Source: Bdellovibrio sp.
GTDB taxonomy: Bacteria; UBA10199; 2-02-FULL-44-16; DYJF01
Assembly: GCA_020723205.1 (NCBI GenBank)
Contig: DYJF01000005.1
Location: forward strand, 1 to 59,023
Direction: 5' to 3'
DNA: 59,023 bases
Under the pieces are notes generated by a model. It searched no databases, was not told where the DNA came from, and saw nothing but the letters and a program-made list of their open reading frames with translations. The translations under genes were made by a program, and so were the position numbers. Shown here one piece after another: positions 1 to 8,544 of the stretch. Within the stretch, counting starts at the first letter, position 1. Every line of letters starts with the position of its first letter.

Positions 1-606
1 GATATCGATGGAGATCAAATTGTCATTCCAAACGAAACTGCGAGACTGCTTCGCTGCGCTCGCAATGACGATTTTATACACTCGCCTTACCGCGTCCTTT
101 GCCGAGGAACCGGTCGCCTGAAAACTCTTGAAGTCGTGCCTTCCAACGAGGCACTTCGCCGCCTTTTTCATCGCTGTGACATCCAGTTTTTCGCGCACCT
201 GCCAGCAACGATCTGCGTTCAGGGCCGTCGGGGCAGGGCTGCTAAGTATCATGTAGCGGTACAATTTTGCCTTCGCGTCCTTTTGGGCGTGGAAATCGGT
301 TGATGCCTCTTCGGCACCAATAACCGAGATATCATGAAATCCCACCCTCCCCCCCCGCAACTGTGAATTTATGCCGTTCATAAAACCCATGGGCGGTATC
401 ATCGTGGATGTCCTGAAGTGAGCGACCTGTCCCATCGCGTGGACGCCTGCGTCTGTCCTCGATGCGCCTATCACGTGATTCTCCTCGCCGGTCATCTTCC
501 TCACCGCCCTGCAGAGCTCACCCTGTACGGACCTGCCAGACGGCTGTATCTGCCAGCCGCAGCAATCCGTCCCGTCATACTCTATTGTGAGCTTGATGGT
601 GCGCAT
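1..606 (-). CDS. truA: tRNA pseudouridine synthase A, 3' end cut by window edge
   Basis: Pseudouridylates U38-U40 of tRNA anticodon arms. The 202 visible codons begin MRTIKLTIEYDGTDCCGWQIQ. They carry the TruA catalytic motif ASRTDAGVHAMGQ (Asp about residue 52) and later FHAQKDAKAKLYRYMI and LVGRHDFKSF. The reading frame is open to the left edge, so the last quarter is missing. The ATG overlaps the stop of the upstream gene (TGATG), implying translational coupling. Two oddities are visible. A palindromic repeat (22..69) is read in frame as about 16 extra residues between VYKI and LISIDI. A G-rich stretch (about 340-360) adds RGGRVGF where relatives usually have a single Pro before HDISV. The family identification is secure; whether the enzyme stays active with both insertions is unknown. 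Confidence 0.9.
   Translation of the reverse strand, partial: MRTIKLTIEYDGTDCCGWQIQPSGRSVQGELCRAVRKMTGEENHVIGASRTDAGVHAMGQVAHFRTSTMIPPMGFMNGINSQLRGGRVGFHDISVIGAEEASTDFHAQKDAKAKLYRYMILSSPAPTALNADRCWQVREKLDVTAMKKAAKCLVGRHDFKSFQATGSSAKDAVRRVYKIVIASAAKQSRSFVWNDNLISIDI
22..69. repeat. palindromic repeat inserted in frame in truA
   Basis: 48 bp bounded by GTCATTCC and CGCAATGAC, with a TGCGAG/CTCGCA-type interior. Its length is a multiple of three and it adds no stop, so truA reads through it. It is the same family as 1242..1305. Repeats with GTCATTGCG/CGCAATGAC ends are common dispersed elements in bacterial genomes. Confidence 0.8.
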
Positions 607-3161
607 CAGAATTCGAACAAAATGCCGATGGAAAAAACGGGCCCCGAAAGATCGAGCCCGGTCTTTCCGAACGAGTTGATATACTGATACTGCGCCTCGA
701 AGGTCAGAAAGAGATCATTGATGCCCATGTCCGTATCGAGCCCTTCTATCGCGTCTTCGCTGAAGACCTTCATGTTCATCTGCCCGCCCAAGACACCGTG
801 AACGCCGTATTTCAGGCCCTTTGTCACCGAGCCCTGGAGGTTCTCCCTGAAGAACCAATAATCAACGCCCACCTTGACGTAGGGCAGGAAATAGTCCCAC
901 GTCCAGTAGTCGATTCGCCACGTGAAGTTCGTCTCGAGCGGTATCAGGAGAAAGTTGAAGCGGTCCCTTGAGGTCTCGCCCGTGATGGTACCCACGGCAT
1001 CGCCGTTCTTCATGAAAAAACCGACCCCCTGCTCCACGCCGTAGCGCCCGTGGACCAGAAGCCCCCCCTGCACACGCGTTATCAGATTACAGCAATCACC
1101 AAAAAAATTCTTCACATTGGCGCTCTTCGGCATCCAAAAGCCGGTCTTGACCTCCATCGACCACCACTGTGAAGAGGGTTCGCTGGCGACGGACAATGCC
1201 GGATAGAATAAGGCAACAAACAGGACAATAAGCACTAAGAGGCCATTGCGAGCGAAGCGAATAAATCTCTCAAGACTGCCTCGTCGCTTTGCTCCCCGCA
1301 ATGACAGCATGAAAATAATTATCAGCAAAAAGGTAATTACAGGAATCCACCCACAGCACTTTTTAGATAGGGGTGCCAGCGCGCATCCCGCCTCTCCCGC
1401 GAGCTCGCACGGGCCGGCTGTCGCCTGCGGCACGTCGAACGCCACAGCGCCGTTAGGCAATGTGTTCGAGCGCGTGGTTGAGACGTTGCCGCCCGTATCC
1501 ACCGCGTCCATGGCAATGTAATACGCTATGCCGTTCGTAAGACCTGCGACCTCGCCCTCCTGCGAAGAGCCGGACGACGCCTGCGCGACCGTGGCGGCGA
1601 CCTCTGTCTTCGTGAGGACCGCCGCGGCGCTCGTATCGACGTAAATGCGGTATTCACTCATATCGGCGACATCGAGCCGCTCGAACTGGACGTAGATCCG
1701 TCCGTTGCCGAACCCCGTGGACAGAATGCCGGGCGCCGGCGGGGGAGTATCCACGTTGAGCGTCGTTGCGATCCGACCCCTGTCGCCGGCCGAATCGGTA
1801 ACGAAGACGAACAGGTCGTTCTCCCCCTCCTCAAAGGCGGTCGCGTTGTCGTCATAGTTGAAGGTAACCGTTACGTCAGTATCCGCAGTGGGGACCGTCC
1901 ATGAGGACGCGCCGGTGTTGTCCACGAGCGCCGTGCCGCTCCCGCTGACGTCTCCGCCCGCGCGGATCACCGCGGTGCCGGTCTCGTCGGCCTGGAAGGC
2001 GATCGTGAAGCTCTCGCCGATGCCCATCGAGCTGCCGCCGGAGGAATATGTAAGTGACGAAACGGTCACCCAAGGATCGGCCGTGATAACGCTCACCGTC
2101 TGCGTAGCGTTCGCGGTATAGACATATCCGTCCGTTACGGAAGAGGCCACGAGCTTATGGGGAACGGCCGACGTAGGTAGCGGCTCTCCGGAAACGGCGG
2201 GATCGGTCCCCATGTCGAGGACCTCGTCGCCCGCGGTGTTCACGACGGATATTCCCTTCGAACCGCCGATGTAGGCGTAGACAGCGTTTCCGGTCCCGCT
2301 CTGCGGGCGCGTGACCTCGGTGATCACGATCCCCGTGGGCCCGGGGTTCTCCGAAAGGTCTATGTCGTCGGCCACGATCGTGTGTGCGTTGGCATCTATC
2401 TTCACCAGAGTATTATCGGTCTCGTTGGTAACGTAGACATAGGCCCCGTTCGGCGTCACAGCGATCGATGAAAGGAGCGCAACATGAGTGGGATCAACGG
2501 CGATGGTCGCCGCCGAGACGCCTCCCGCATCCATATAGAAGACAACTCCCTTGTCGGTCGTGAAGAATATCTCGTCGGTCAAGAAGTTGTGGGCGGCGGC
2601 CGTGACCTCGAAACTCGCCACCGACAGTATTGAGAGGGTTATGGTGCTATCGACAGTTAAGGAGCTCAAGTCCAGAACGTTCACGGAATTGTCCTGTGTG
2701 TTTATAATGTAGGCGTTGAGACTGTTGTTGTCGATCGCTATCGGCCCCAGAACGCTGTCCTCCGCTATCACGACGGTAACGGGTTCGATCGTGATGTCGG
2801 CCAAATCATAGACGAGGCAATCCCCGTCGTCCTGCGGGGCATAAACGCGGTCCTTGAGCGAGGAATATGCCATCGAAGCCAGCCGCCCGTCGGTCCCCGC
2901 ATCGACATCGAGAGGCGGCGGCTGGTCCGCCGCGAGCGCGTAATCCGCCATGTCGATGACGGCCAGCGTCTCGCCGTAGGAAGCGAGCAGCGTCCGGTCA
3001 TCTTTCAAGATAAAGCCCGTGACCGTGTCGTTGAAACCGAAGTCGAACGGCGGATCGGAGCCGGTGACCCCTACCCTCTCCGTATCGGGGAACGCAAAGA
3101 GAGGGCCGGATGGCAGAAAAAGAGAGGCGGCGAAAAAAATAGATAAAAGGGCTTTTCTCAT
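606..3161 (-). CDS. secreted beta-propeller/FnIII protein fused to an outer-membrane barrel
   Basis: 851 residues. Residues 1-23 are a Sec signal peptide ending PLFA. Residues about 25-400 are YncE-like propeller repeats (NGAYVYVTNETDNTLVKID and similar). About 470-575 is fibronectin III-like. Next comes a Cys motif (CELAGEAGC, about 583-591), a hydrophobic segment (WIPVITFLLIIIFML) and Arg/Lys, which looks like a C-terminal sorting signal. The chain continues instead through the translated repeat 1242..1305 into a second signal-peptide-like stretch (LLVLIVLFVALFYPALSVA) and a barrel-like domain (about 657-851) ending in aromatic FEF. It sits between asd (40 bases upstream) and truA (one-base overlap). 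I infer a fusion of two former genes; function is unknown. The start is the first Met before the signal peptide; its ribosome site is weak. Confidence 0.75.
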   Translation of the reverse strand: MRKALLSIFFAASLFLPSGPLFAFPDTERVGVTGSDPPFDFGFNDTVTGFILKDDRTLLASYGETLAVIDMADYALAADQPPPLDVDAGTDGRLASMAYSSLKDRVYAPQDDGDCLVYDLADITIEPVTVVIAEDSVLGPIAIDNNSLNAYIINTQDNSVNVLDLSSLTVDSTITLSILSVASFEVTAAAHNFLTDEIFFTTDKGVVFYMDAGGVSAATIAVDPTHVALLSSIAVTPNGAYVYVTNETDNTLVKIDANAHTIVADDIDLSENPGPTGIVITEVTRPQSGTGNAVYAYIGGSKGISVVNTAGDEVLDMGTDPAVSGEPLPTSAVPHKLVASSVTDGYVYTANATQTVSVITADPWVTVSSLTYSSGGSSMGIGESFTIAFQADETGTAVIRAGGDVSGSGTALVDNTGASSWTVPTADTDVTVTFNYDDNATAFEEGENDLFVFVTDSAGDRGRIATTLNVDTPPPAPGILSTGFGNGRIYVQFERLDVADMSEYRIYVDTSAAAVLTKTEVAATVAQASSGSSQEGEVAGLTNGIAYYIAMDAVDTGGNVSTTRSNTLPNGAVAFDVPQATAGPCELAGEAGCALAPLSKKCCGWIPVITFLLIIIFMLSLRGAKRRGSLERFIRFARNGLLVLIVLFVALFYPALSVASEPSSQWWSMEVKTGFWMPKSANVKNFFGDCCNLITRVQGGLLVHGRYGVEQGVGFFMKNGDAVGTITGETSRDRFNFLLIPLETNFTWRIDYWTWDYFLPYVKVGVDYWFFRENLQGSVTKGLKYGVHGVLGGQMNMKVFSEDAIEGLDTDMGINDLFLTFEAQYQYINSFGKTGLDLSGPVFSIGILFEF
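1242..1305. repeat. palindromic repeat at a gene-fusion junction
   Basis: 64 bp with ends GCCATTGCG and CGCAATGAC (imperfect inverted repeat), the same family as 22..69. It is translated in the surrounding gene as about 22 residues rich in Arg (LRGAKRRG and RFARNG). It lies exactly between the basic end of one domain set and a second signal-peptide-like segment. Confidence 0.8.
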
Positions 3162-3201
3162 GATGAGATAAGCCCTAAATTACGAGGAATTCGCGTATTG
3201 G

Positions 3202-4230
3202 TCAAGAATTGAGATGCTTTTTGACGAGCACCTCGGCTATCTGGACCGCATTGAGCGCCGCGCCCTTTCTCAAGTTGTCGGCTACGATCCACATATCGAG
3301 GCCGTTCTCCACCGAATCGTCCTTACGTATTCTCCCGACAAAGACCTGATCCCTCCCCACCGAAGATATAGCCATGGGATAGACGTTCTTGGCCGGGTCG
3401 TCCATTATCTCGATGCCTGCCGCACTCTTAAGGACCTCCCTGGCGTCTTTGGGCGTCACGGGGCTTTTGAACTCGATATTGACCGCCTCCGAGTGGCTGT
3501 AGAACACCGGCACTCGCACGGCGGTCGCCGTCACGCGGACCGATTCGTCGCCCAATATCTTCCTCGTCTCGAAGATCACCTTGGCCTCTTCCTTGGTCCG
3601 GCCGTCCTCGAGGAACTTATCTATGTGGGGTATGCAATTGAACGCGATCCTGTGCGGAAAGACATCGGTCTTTACGTCTCCCTGCGAGAAGAGCGCGACC
3701 GTCTGCTTTGAAAGCTCCTCCATGGCCTCCGTACCGGCGCCCGACGTGGACTGGTAAGTCGCGACCACGACGCGCTTCACGCCGAACCTGTCGTGGAGCG
3801 GTTTCAGAACTACGACGAGCTGTATGGTCGAGCAGTTGGGATTGGCTATGATGCCCCGGTTCTTATAGTCCGCGATCCTCTCGGGGTTCACTTCCGGCAC
3901 GACGAGGGGCACGTCCGGCTCCATCCGAAAGGCGCTGGAGTTGTCTATTACGACCGCGCCCGCCTTGGCCGCTATCGGCGCGAATTCACGGCTCACGGCG
4001 TTCCCGGCGGAAAAGAGCGCGATGTCCACGCCGGAGAAGGAATCCTTCGAAAGGACCTCCACGGGGAGATCCCGTCCCAAGAACTCAACGGTCTTGCCGA
4101 GCGAATTTTCGGAGGCGAGCGGGACCAGCTTGCCGACGGGGAACTTTCGCTCCACGAGTATCTCTATCATTGCCGTTCCAACGACGCCCGTCGCGCCGAC
4201 CACCGCCACATTGAAGTTCTTCACGTTCAT
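3202..4230 (-). CDS. asd: aspartate-semialdehyde dehydrogenase
   Basis: Reduces aspartyl-4-phosphate to aspartate semialdehyde with NADPH, the branch point to lysine/diaminopimelate, threonine and methionine. 342 residues, normal length. The N-terminal Rossmann motif is VVGATGVVG (residues 10-18); the catalytic Cys133 lies in NPNCSTIQ. A Glu/His-containing segment, FYSHSEAVNIEF, follows later. It overlaps the upstream small zinc protein by four bases (ATGA) and is the penultimate conserved member of the operon before truA. Confidence 0.95.
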   Translation of the reverse strand: MNVKNFNVAVVGATGVVGTAMIEILVERKFPVGKLVPLASENSLGKTVEFLGRDLPVEVLSKDSFSGVDIALFSAGNAVSREFAPIAAKAGAVVIDNSSAFRMEPDVPLVVPEVNPERIADYKNRGIIANPNCSTIQLVVVLKPLHDRFGVKRVVVATYQSTSGAGTEAMEELSKQTVALFSQGDVKTDVFPHRIAFNCIPHIDKFLEDGRTKEEAKVIFETRKILGDESVRVTATAVRVPVFYSHSEAVNIEFKSPVTPKDAREVLKSAAGIEIMDDPAKNVYPMAISSVGRDQVFVGRIRKDDSVENGLDMWIVADNLRKGAALNAVQIAEVLVKKHLNS

Positions 4231-4514
4231 CCTTTCTTTTTGAAGAGCGCCTCAAGCTTCGAACGTGCGTCTTCGGGCCTGCTTTTCTCTTCCTTCTTTT
4301 TTCCGAATTCGAAATAATCGCAAAAATTCCCCTTCTCCTTGTCCGAGACCCACTCCGACTGCGGCTCGGCGCACTGGTGATACGCGCTCACGTCATAAAA
4401 GCGGCACTGGAGGCACGAATGGAGATCTCGGCCGCATGAAGGGCAGGAATCCCGTCTTCCGATCCTCTCCTTCGTCTCGATCGCCTTACCGCAAAAGACG
4501 CATTTCTTTTCCAT
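4227..4514 (-). CDS. small cysteine-rich zinc-binding protein
   Basis: 95 residues. An N-terminal zinc-ribbon pair (CVFCGK at 5-8 and CPSCGR at about 24-27) is followed by CLQCRFYD, YHQCAEP and NFCDYFEFG, with a Lys/Glu-rich tail. This Cys spacing and the CDYFEF ending are typical of an uncharacterised family found in deltaproteobacteria. It is tightly packed between pssA (two bases) and asd (four-base overlap), so it is certainly expressed with them. No enzymatic role is visible; metal binding is inferred. Confidence 0.75.
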   Translation of the reverse strand: MEKKCVFCGKAIETKERIGRRDSCPSCGRDLHSCLQCRFYDVSAYHQCAEPQSEWVSDKEKGNFCDYFEFGKKKEEKSRPEDARSKLEALFKKKG

Positions 4515-4516
4515 GA

Positions 4517-5362
4517 TTAATGAAGGTTTTCCTGACTTTCAGCGCCGGCCTCTATTTCGGCCATCATTGCTAGCCGCCTCGCCCTTCTCTCCCGACGGCG
4601 TGCCCGCATCTGTTCCAAGAACGGTCCCTTCCGTCTCTCCCTTATGACGTGTTCCACTATCCCGAAGGCGACGTAGCCCACGACAAGGATGAACATCGCG
4701 GCCTCGGGACTCAATGCCACTATGAAAAGCCCGATGACAAGCAGCACCAGCGCGAAGAAGGAGTTCCTGTGGCGAAAATCGACCTGTTTGAAGCTCAAGT
4801 AGCCGATGTTCGAGACCATGAGAAGCGAGAGCGCCACCGTCATGCCGAGAACTACGTAGCTCCCCTCCGGCGGAATGGCGAAATAATCGTGGTAGAAGAT
4901 CACGTAGGTGGCCATCACGTAGGCCGCAATCGGTATCGGAAGCCCCTGAAAGCGCTTGCCCTCGACGGTATTGTGCTGGACGTTGAAGCGGGCCAGCCGC
5001 ATGGCTCCGCACGCAAAATATAGGAACGCGGCGAGCCAGCCGATCTTTTTTAAGCCGAAGAGCGTCCACGTATAGACCATGATGCCCGGAGCGAGCCCGA
5101 AGGAGGCCAGGTCCACTAAAGAATCGTACTCTATGCCGAACTCGCTTTCCGCGTGGGCAAGCCGCGCGAGCCGGCCGTCCAGAAGGTCGAATATGCCCGA
5201 TAACAGTATCGCCCAAGCGGCAGAGATATAATCGCCGGAAAGGGACTTCGCGATGGAGAAAAAACCGCAGAAGAGAGACGCGGTCGTGCAGAGGTTCGGC
5301 AGGAGATAGACCCCCCTTCCAAGACCCATCCTGCGCCTGAAGACCCGTGTCGTCATCGCCAT
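4517..5362 (-). CDS. pssA: CDP-diacylglycerol-serine O-phosphatidyltransferase
   Basis: Makes phosphatidylserine from CDP-diacylglycerol and L-serine in the inner membrane; the psd product then decarboxylates it to phosphatidylethanolamine. 281 residues with several membrane helices. The CDP-alcohol phosphotransferase signature is complete: DG-x2-AR-x8-G-x3-D-x3-D, reading DGRLARLAHAESEFGIEYD then SLVD. The C-terminus is basic (RARRRERRARR). It overlaps psd by ten bases, as expected for consecutive pathway steps. Confidence 0.95.
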   Translation of the reverse strand: MAMTTRVFRRRMGLGRGVYLLPNLCTTASLFCGFFSIAKSLSGDYISAAWAILLSGIFDLLDGRLARLAHAESEFGIEYDSLVDLASFGLAPGIMVYTWTLFGLKKIGWLAAFLYFACGAMRLARFNVQHNTVEGKRFQGLPIPIAAYVMATYVIFYHDYFAIPPEGSYVVLGMTVALSLLMVSNIGYLSFKQVDFRHRNSFFALVLLVIGLFIVALSPEAAMFILVVGYVAFGIVEHVIRERRKGPFLEQMRARRRERRARRLAMMAEIEAGAESQENLH

Positions 5363-6006
5363 CTCCCCAAAACCGTTTCGCCGGCGCGCACCCTGTCGCC
5401 TTTTTTCATGAGCAGATCGAAACGTCCCGAAGGCAAAAAGATGTCCACTCTTGAACCGAAGCGTATCAATCCCAAACGGGAACCCTTACCCGCCTCGAAG
5501 CCGTTCTGAAGGTAGCATATTATCCTTCGCGCAACAACGCCGGCTATCTGCACCACCCTAACGCGCCTGCCGGAACCGTCGTTTATCACAATAGTGTTCC
5601 GTTCGTTGTGCTCCGACGCCTTGTCCAAGCTCGCCACAAAGAATTTTCCGGGACGGTAGTTCACATCTTCGACCCTTCCACTGACAGGAACACGGTTTAC
5701 GTGGCAGTTGAAGACCGACATGAACGTGGAGACCTTCGTTTCCCCGCCGGCGCTCTCTATCGCGATGATCCTGCCGTCCGCAGGTGCTATGATGATATGA
5801 TCTCCATGGGGCGCCTCCCTCTTGGGGTTGCGGAAGAAAAAGCAGACAAAAAGGGTCAAAAAAACGAATATAGCCGCAAGGACGGTCCATGCGGCGATCA
5901 CAGTAAAAAGACAGACCGCCGCCGAAATGACGATAAATGGATACCCCTCCTGCGTAACGAGCCGCTCCCGGGGCATCGGCTGAAAAGCTGAAAACTTGCT
6001 TGTCAC
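5353..6006 (-). CDS. psd: phosphatidylserine decarboxylase, small type
   Basis: Pyruvoyl-dependent decarboxylase producing phosphatidylethanolamine. 217 residues, matching the short archaeal/Bacillus-like class rather than the longer E. coli type. Two N-terminal membrane segments (about 22-57) are followed by MSVFNCHVNRVPVSG. The self-cleavage site is Gly184-Ser185 in RFGSRVDIF, where Ser becomes the pyruvoyl group. Start and stop overlap neighbouring genes by 4 and 10 bases. Confidence 0.94.
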   Translation of the reverse strand: MTSKFSAFQPMPRERLVTQEGYPFIVISAAVCLFTVIAAWTVLAAIFVFLTLFVCFFFRNPKREAPHGDHIIIAPADGRIIAIESAGGETKVSTFMSVFNCHVNRVPVSGRVEDVNYRPGKFFVASLDKASEHNERNTIVINDGSGRRVRVVQIAGVVARRIICYLQNGFEAGKGSRLGLIRFGSRVDIFLPSGRFDLLMKKGDRVRAGETVLGRWR

Positions 6007-6233
6007 TGATTCTTATCCCTATATCGCTTAAGGATAAATTCTATTTGATCCCGACCCATTAGCTTAACCTTCTTCAAGTTCTTCTTTTCCATTTCCTCGG
6101 CGGGGGTCAGTGTAAGTTTCTGGTTGATCTGCTCGATCCTTTTTTCAAGGTCGAGGTGTTCTTCGTAGAGCTTCTTGAGGTTAGTGTCCGTCGTGATGTG
6201 CTTCTCAATGAGCTCCAAGTCACGTTGTTCCAT
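6003..6233 (-). CDS. DUF465/YdcH-like small helical protein
   Basis: 76 residues from the Met of MEQRDLELIE. I chose this ATG because GGAGGG lies eight bases upstream; an upstream in-frame ATG at 6266 has no such site. The sequence is two charged helices (LKKLYEEHLDLEKRIEQI and MEKKNLKKVKLMGRDQI), as in the YdcH/DUF465 family of unknown function. It overlaps psd by four bases. Confidence 0.7.
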   Translation of the reverse strand: MEQRDLELIEKHITTDTNLKKLYEEHLDLEKRIEQINQKLTLTPAEEMEKKNLKKVKLMGRDQIEFILKRYRDKNQ

Positions 6234-6300
6234 GGGACTACCCTCCTTTCCCTTTGTTTTCTCCATACCAGCAAAACGGGCTCATTTTCAAGCCCAATCG

Positions 6301-7836
6301 CTATCTCAAGGTTCCCGCCGCCCTCTCGGCCGCCTCGATCAACGCACCCGATCTTACAAGGGCCAGACATCTTTCAAGATCGGGTTTGACTTCGCGGTCC
6401 CTATCCATAAAGGGTACTTCCTTGCGAAGGGCATTATAAACAGCTCTCGTGCCCTTTCCGGGGAAACGGTTCTTTTGGCGCTTTATGTCTATCGCCTGAC
6501 AGGCGGAAAGGACCTCAATCGCCAAGACCGTCTCGACGTTACCTGCCACCGTCGCCGCCTTTCTCGCGGCGAAATAACCCATGCTGACGTGGTCCTCCTG
6601 ACCCGCGAAGGTCGGTATCGTATCGACGCTTGCGGGATGCGCCAGGGTCTTGTTCTCGGATACTATGGAGGCCATCGTCACGTGAAGCGGCGCCAGCCCC
6701 GAATTGAGTCCGGGACCAGGGACCAGATACTTGACCGGGAGTTCGCCCTCAAGCGGGCTTAAAAGTATCGCGACACGGCGTTCCGAGATAGATGCGAGCT
6801 CCGACAGCGCGATGGCCAGCACATCCATGGCTATGGCCAGCGGCTCTCCGTGGAAATTGCCGCCGGAGATGATATCACCGTCCTCGTGGAATATGAGGGG
6901 ATTGTCGGTGCAGGAGTTGAGCTCGCGCTCCACGACGCCTATCGCATACGCGCAAGCGTCCTTCACTGCGCCGTGGACCTGCGGTATGCAGCGGAATGAA
7001 TACGGGTCCTGAACGCGTTTGCATTTCGCATGGCTCTCTATGATCTGGCTGCCCTCTATCAGGCGGCGTATATTGTTCGCCGCGGCGATCTGTCCGGGAT
7101 GGGGCCTTATCGCGTGGATGCGCTGATCGAACGGGCGCTTGGAGGCCCTGTCACCCTCCACCGAAAGAGCGCCCGCGATATCCGCAAGCTTCGAGAGAGA
7201 ACGCGCCTTTATGGCGCAAAGCGCGGCAATCGCCGTCATCGCCTGCGTTCCGTTGATGAGGGCGATACCCTCCTTCGGGGCCAGACGTATCGGCTTGAGT
7301 CCCGTGAGCTTTAGCGCCCTCTTCGCGTCGGTAATGTCCCCTTTGTAGCGGACCTTCCCCCTGCCGATCATGGCGAGCGCCACGTGAGATAACGGGGCCA
7401 GGTCGCCGCTTGCGCCCACGGAGCCCTTTTCAGGGATGAGCGGCGTGACGCCGCGGTTGATCATCTCAATGAGGAGGGCAAGCGTCTCCTGCCTGATGCC
7501 TGAAAATCCCGCCGCAAGCACGTTGGCGCGCAGCAACATTATCAGGCGGGATATGTTCTCGGGCAGGTGTTCTCCGACGCCGACCGCGTGAGATATGATC
7601 AGATTTTCCTGCAATAGCTCCATGTCCCTGTCGGATATGCGTTTGTTGGCGAGCATCCCGAAACCGGTGTTGATGCCGTAGAAGGGCTCGTGCGATTCGA
7701 GTTTTTTTTCCACGAACCGGCGACACTGCTTCAGGCGCCTGATGGTCTCCTGCGAGACCATGACCCTCGAGCGCTCCGTCAAAAAAGATTCTATCTGGGA
7801 AAAGGTCAGCGATTTGCCGTCGAGTGTGATGTTCAT
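6301..7836 (-). CDS. hutH: histidine ammonia-lyase
   Basis: Deaminates L-histidine to trans-urocanate. 511 residues. The self-forming MIO prosthetic group comes from Ala142-Ser143-Gly144 in GSVGASGDLAPL. Tyr53 (FYGINTGFG) and His83 (SHAVGVGEH) fall at the same numbers as in the Pseudomonas putida enzyme. No hutU, hutI or hutG is in the window, so the rest of the pathway is elsewhere or absent. It overlaps tsaB by four bases. A related aromatic amino acid lyase or aminomutase is possible, but the active-site residues favour histidine. Confidence 0.9.
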   Translation of the reverse strand: MNITLDGKSLTFSQIESFLTERSRVMVSQETIRRLKQCRRFVEKKLESHEPFYGINTGFGMLANKRISDRDMELLQENLIISHAVGVGEHLPENISRLIMLLRANVLAAGFSGIRQETLALLIEMINRGVTPLIPEKGSVGASGDLAPLSHVALAMIGRGKVRYKGDITDAKRALKLTGLKPIRLAPKEGIALINGTQAMTAIAALCAIKARSLSKLADIAGALSVEGDRASKRPFDQRIHAIRPHPGQIAAANNIRRLIEGSQIIESHAKCKRVQDPYSFRCIPQVHGAVKDACAYAIGVVERELNSCTDNPLIFHEDGDIISGGNFHGEPLAIAMDVLAIALSELASISERRVAILLSPLEGELPVKYLVPGPGLNSGLAPLHVTMASIVSENKTLAHPASVDTIPTFAGQEDHVSMGYFAARKAATVAGNVETVLAIEVLSACQAIDIKRQKNRFPGKGTRAVYNALRKEVPFMDRDREVKPDLERCLALVRSGALIEAAERAAGTLR

Positions 7837-8534
7837 TTTTTTCCCCCTCCCTTGAACCCTATCTCCGCGTCGCTATGGCGCAGATAGTTGGGCGCCAGCT
7901 TCGCAATGTCATCCCCGCCTTTTTTCAGGCGGGGCAATGCGAGCCGCGCGATGAAGGACGCGCGCGGGAACTTGAGGGTTTCCGCGTCAATGACGGCCCT
8001 GCCCTTGAGTTTTGCGGCCAGCATGGATTCATACGCCGCCACGCCGTCGCCCGTGAGCAGCAATCTTCCCTTTAGTTTTTTCAGGCGCGCGCACAGATCG
8101 GCGGGCGCGGCCAGGCCTTCCTTGAGGACCGTTCTGTGCGTCCCCCTCGTGAACTTGTAGGCGGCGTAGTAAACCTCCGCCCTTCTTGCATCGATCACAG
8201 AAACGACAGTCGCGTCCGAAAAGAGCCCGTTGCAGGCAAGCGCCAAAAGCGAAGAGACGCCGGCGACCGGCCTTGAAAGGCCGGTCGCGATGCCCTTTGC
8301 CGTCGCAAGCCCTATGCGGAGCCCCGTGAACGAGCCCGGGCCTATTGCAACGGCGATGCCTTCGATATCCTTCTTTTCCCAGCTCGAAAGTGTCAGGAGA
8401 TGATCGATCGTGGCGACAAGACGCTCGGAGTGCGTGACCGCTACGCCAAGCTGCTCTTCTGCGACGGTTCTCATCCCGTCGCAAAGTGCGACCGACCCGA
8501 ACAGCGTAGTCGTATCAATGGCTAGAATTTTCAT
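7833..8534 (-). CDS. tsaB: tRNA threonylcarbamoyladenosine biosynthesis protein TsaB
   Basis: Partner of TsaD in making t6A at position 37 of ANN-decoding tRNAs. 233 residues. The ASKHA-type N-terminus is MKILAIDTTTLFGSVALCDG; the family motif AIGPGSFTGLRIGLATAKG follows at about residues 65-83. The second domain is shorter and more variable. It lies ten bases after rseP and overlaps hutH. Confidence 0.92.
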   Translation of the reverse strand: MKILAIDTTTLFGSVALCDGMRTVAEEQLGVAVTHSERLVATIDHLLTLSSWEKKDIEGIAVAIGPGSFTGLRIGLATAKGIATGLSRPVAGVSSLLALACNGLFSDATVVSVIDARRAEVYYAAYKFTRGTHRTVLKEGLAAPADLCARLKKLKGRLLLTGDGVAAYESMLAAKLKGRAVIDAETLKFPRASFIARLALPRLKKGGDDIAKLAPNYLRHSDAEIGFKGGGKK

Positions 8535-8544
8535 AAGCGGACCG

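Noticed and set aside
418..687. Rightward 89-codon open frame
   Set aside because: It lies antisense to truA, whose conserved motifs are clear on the minus strand.
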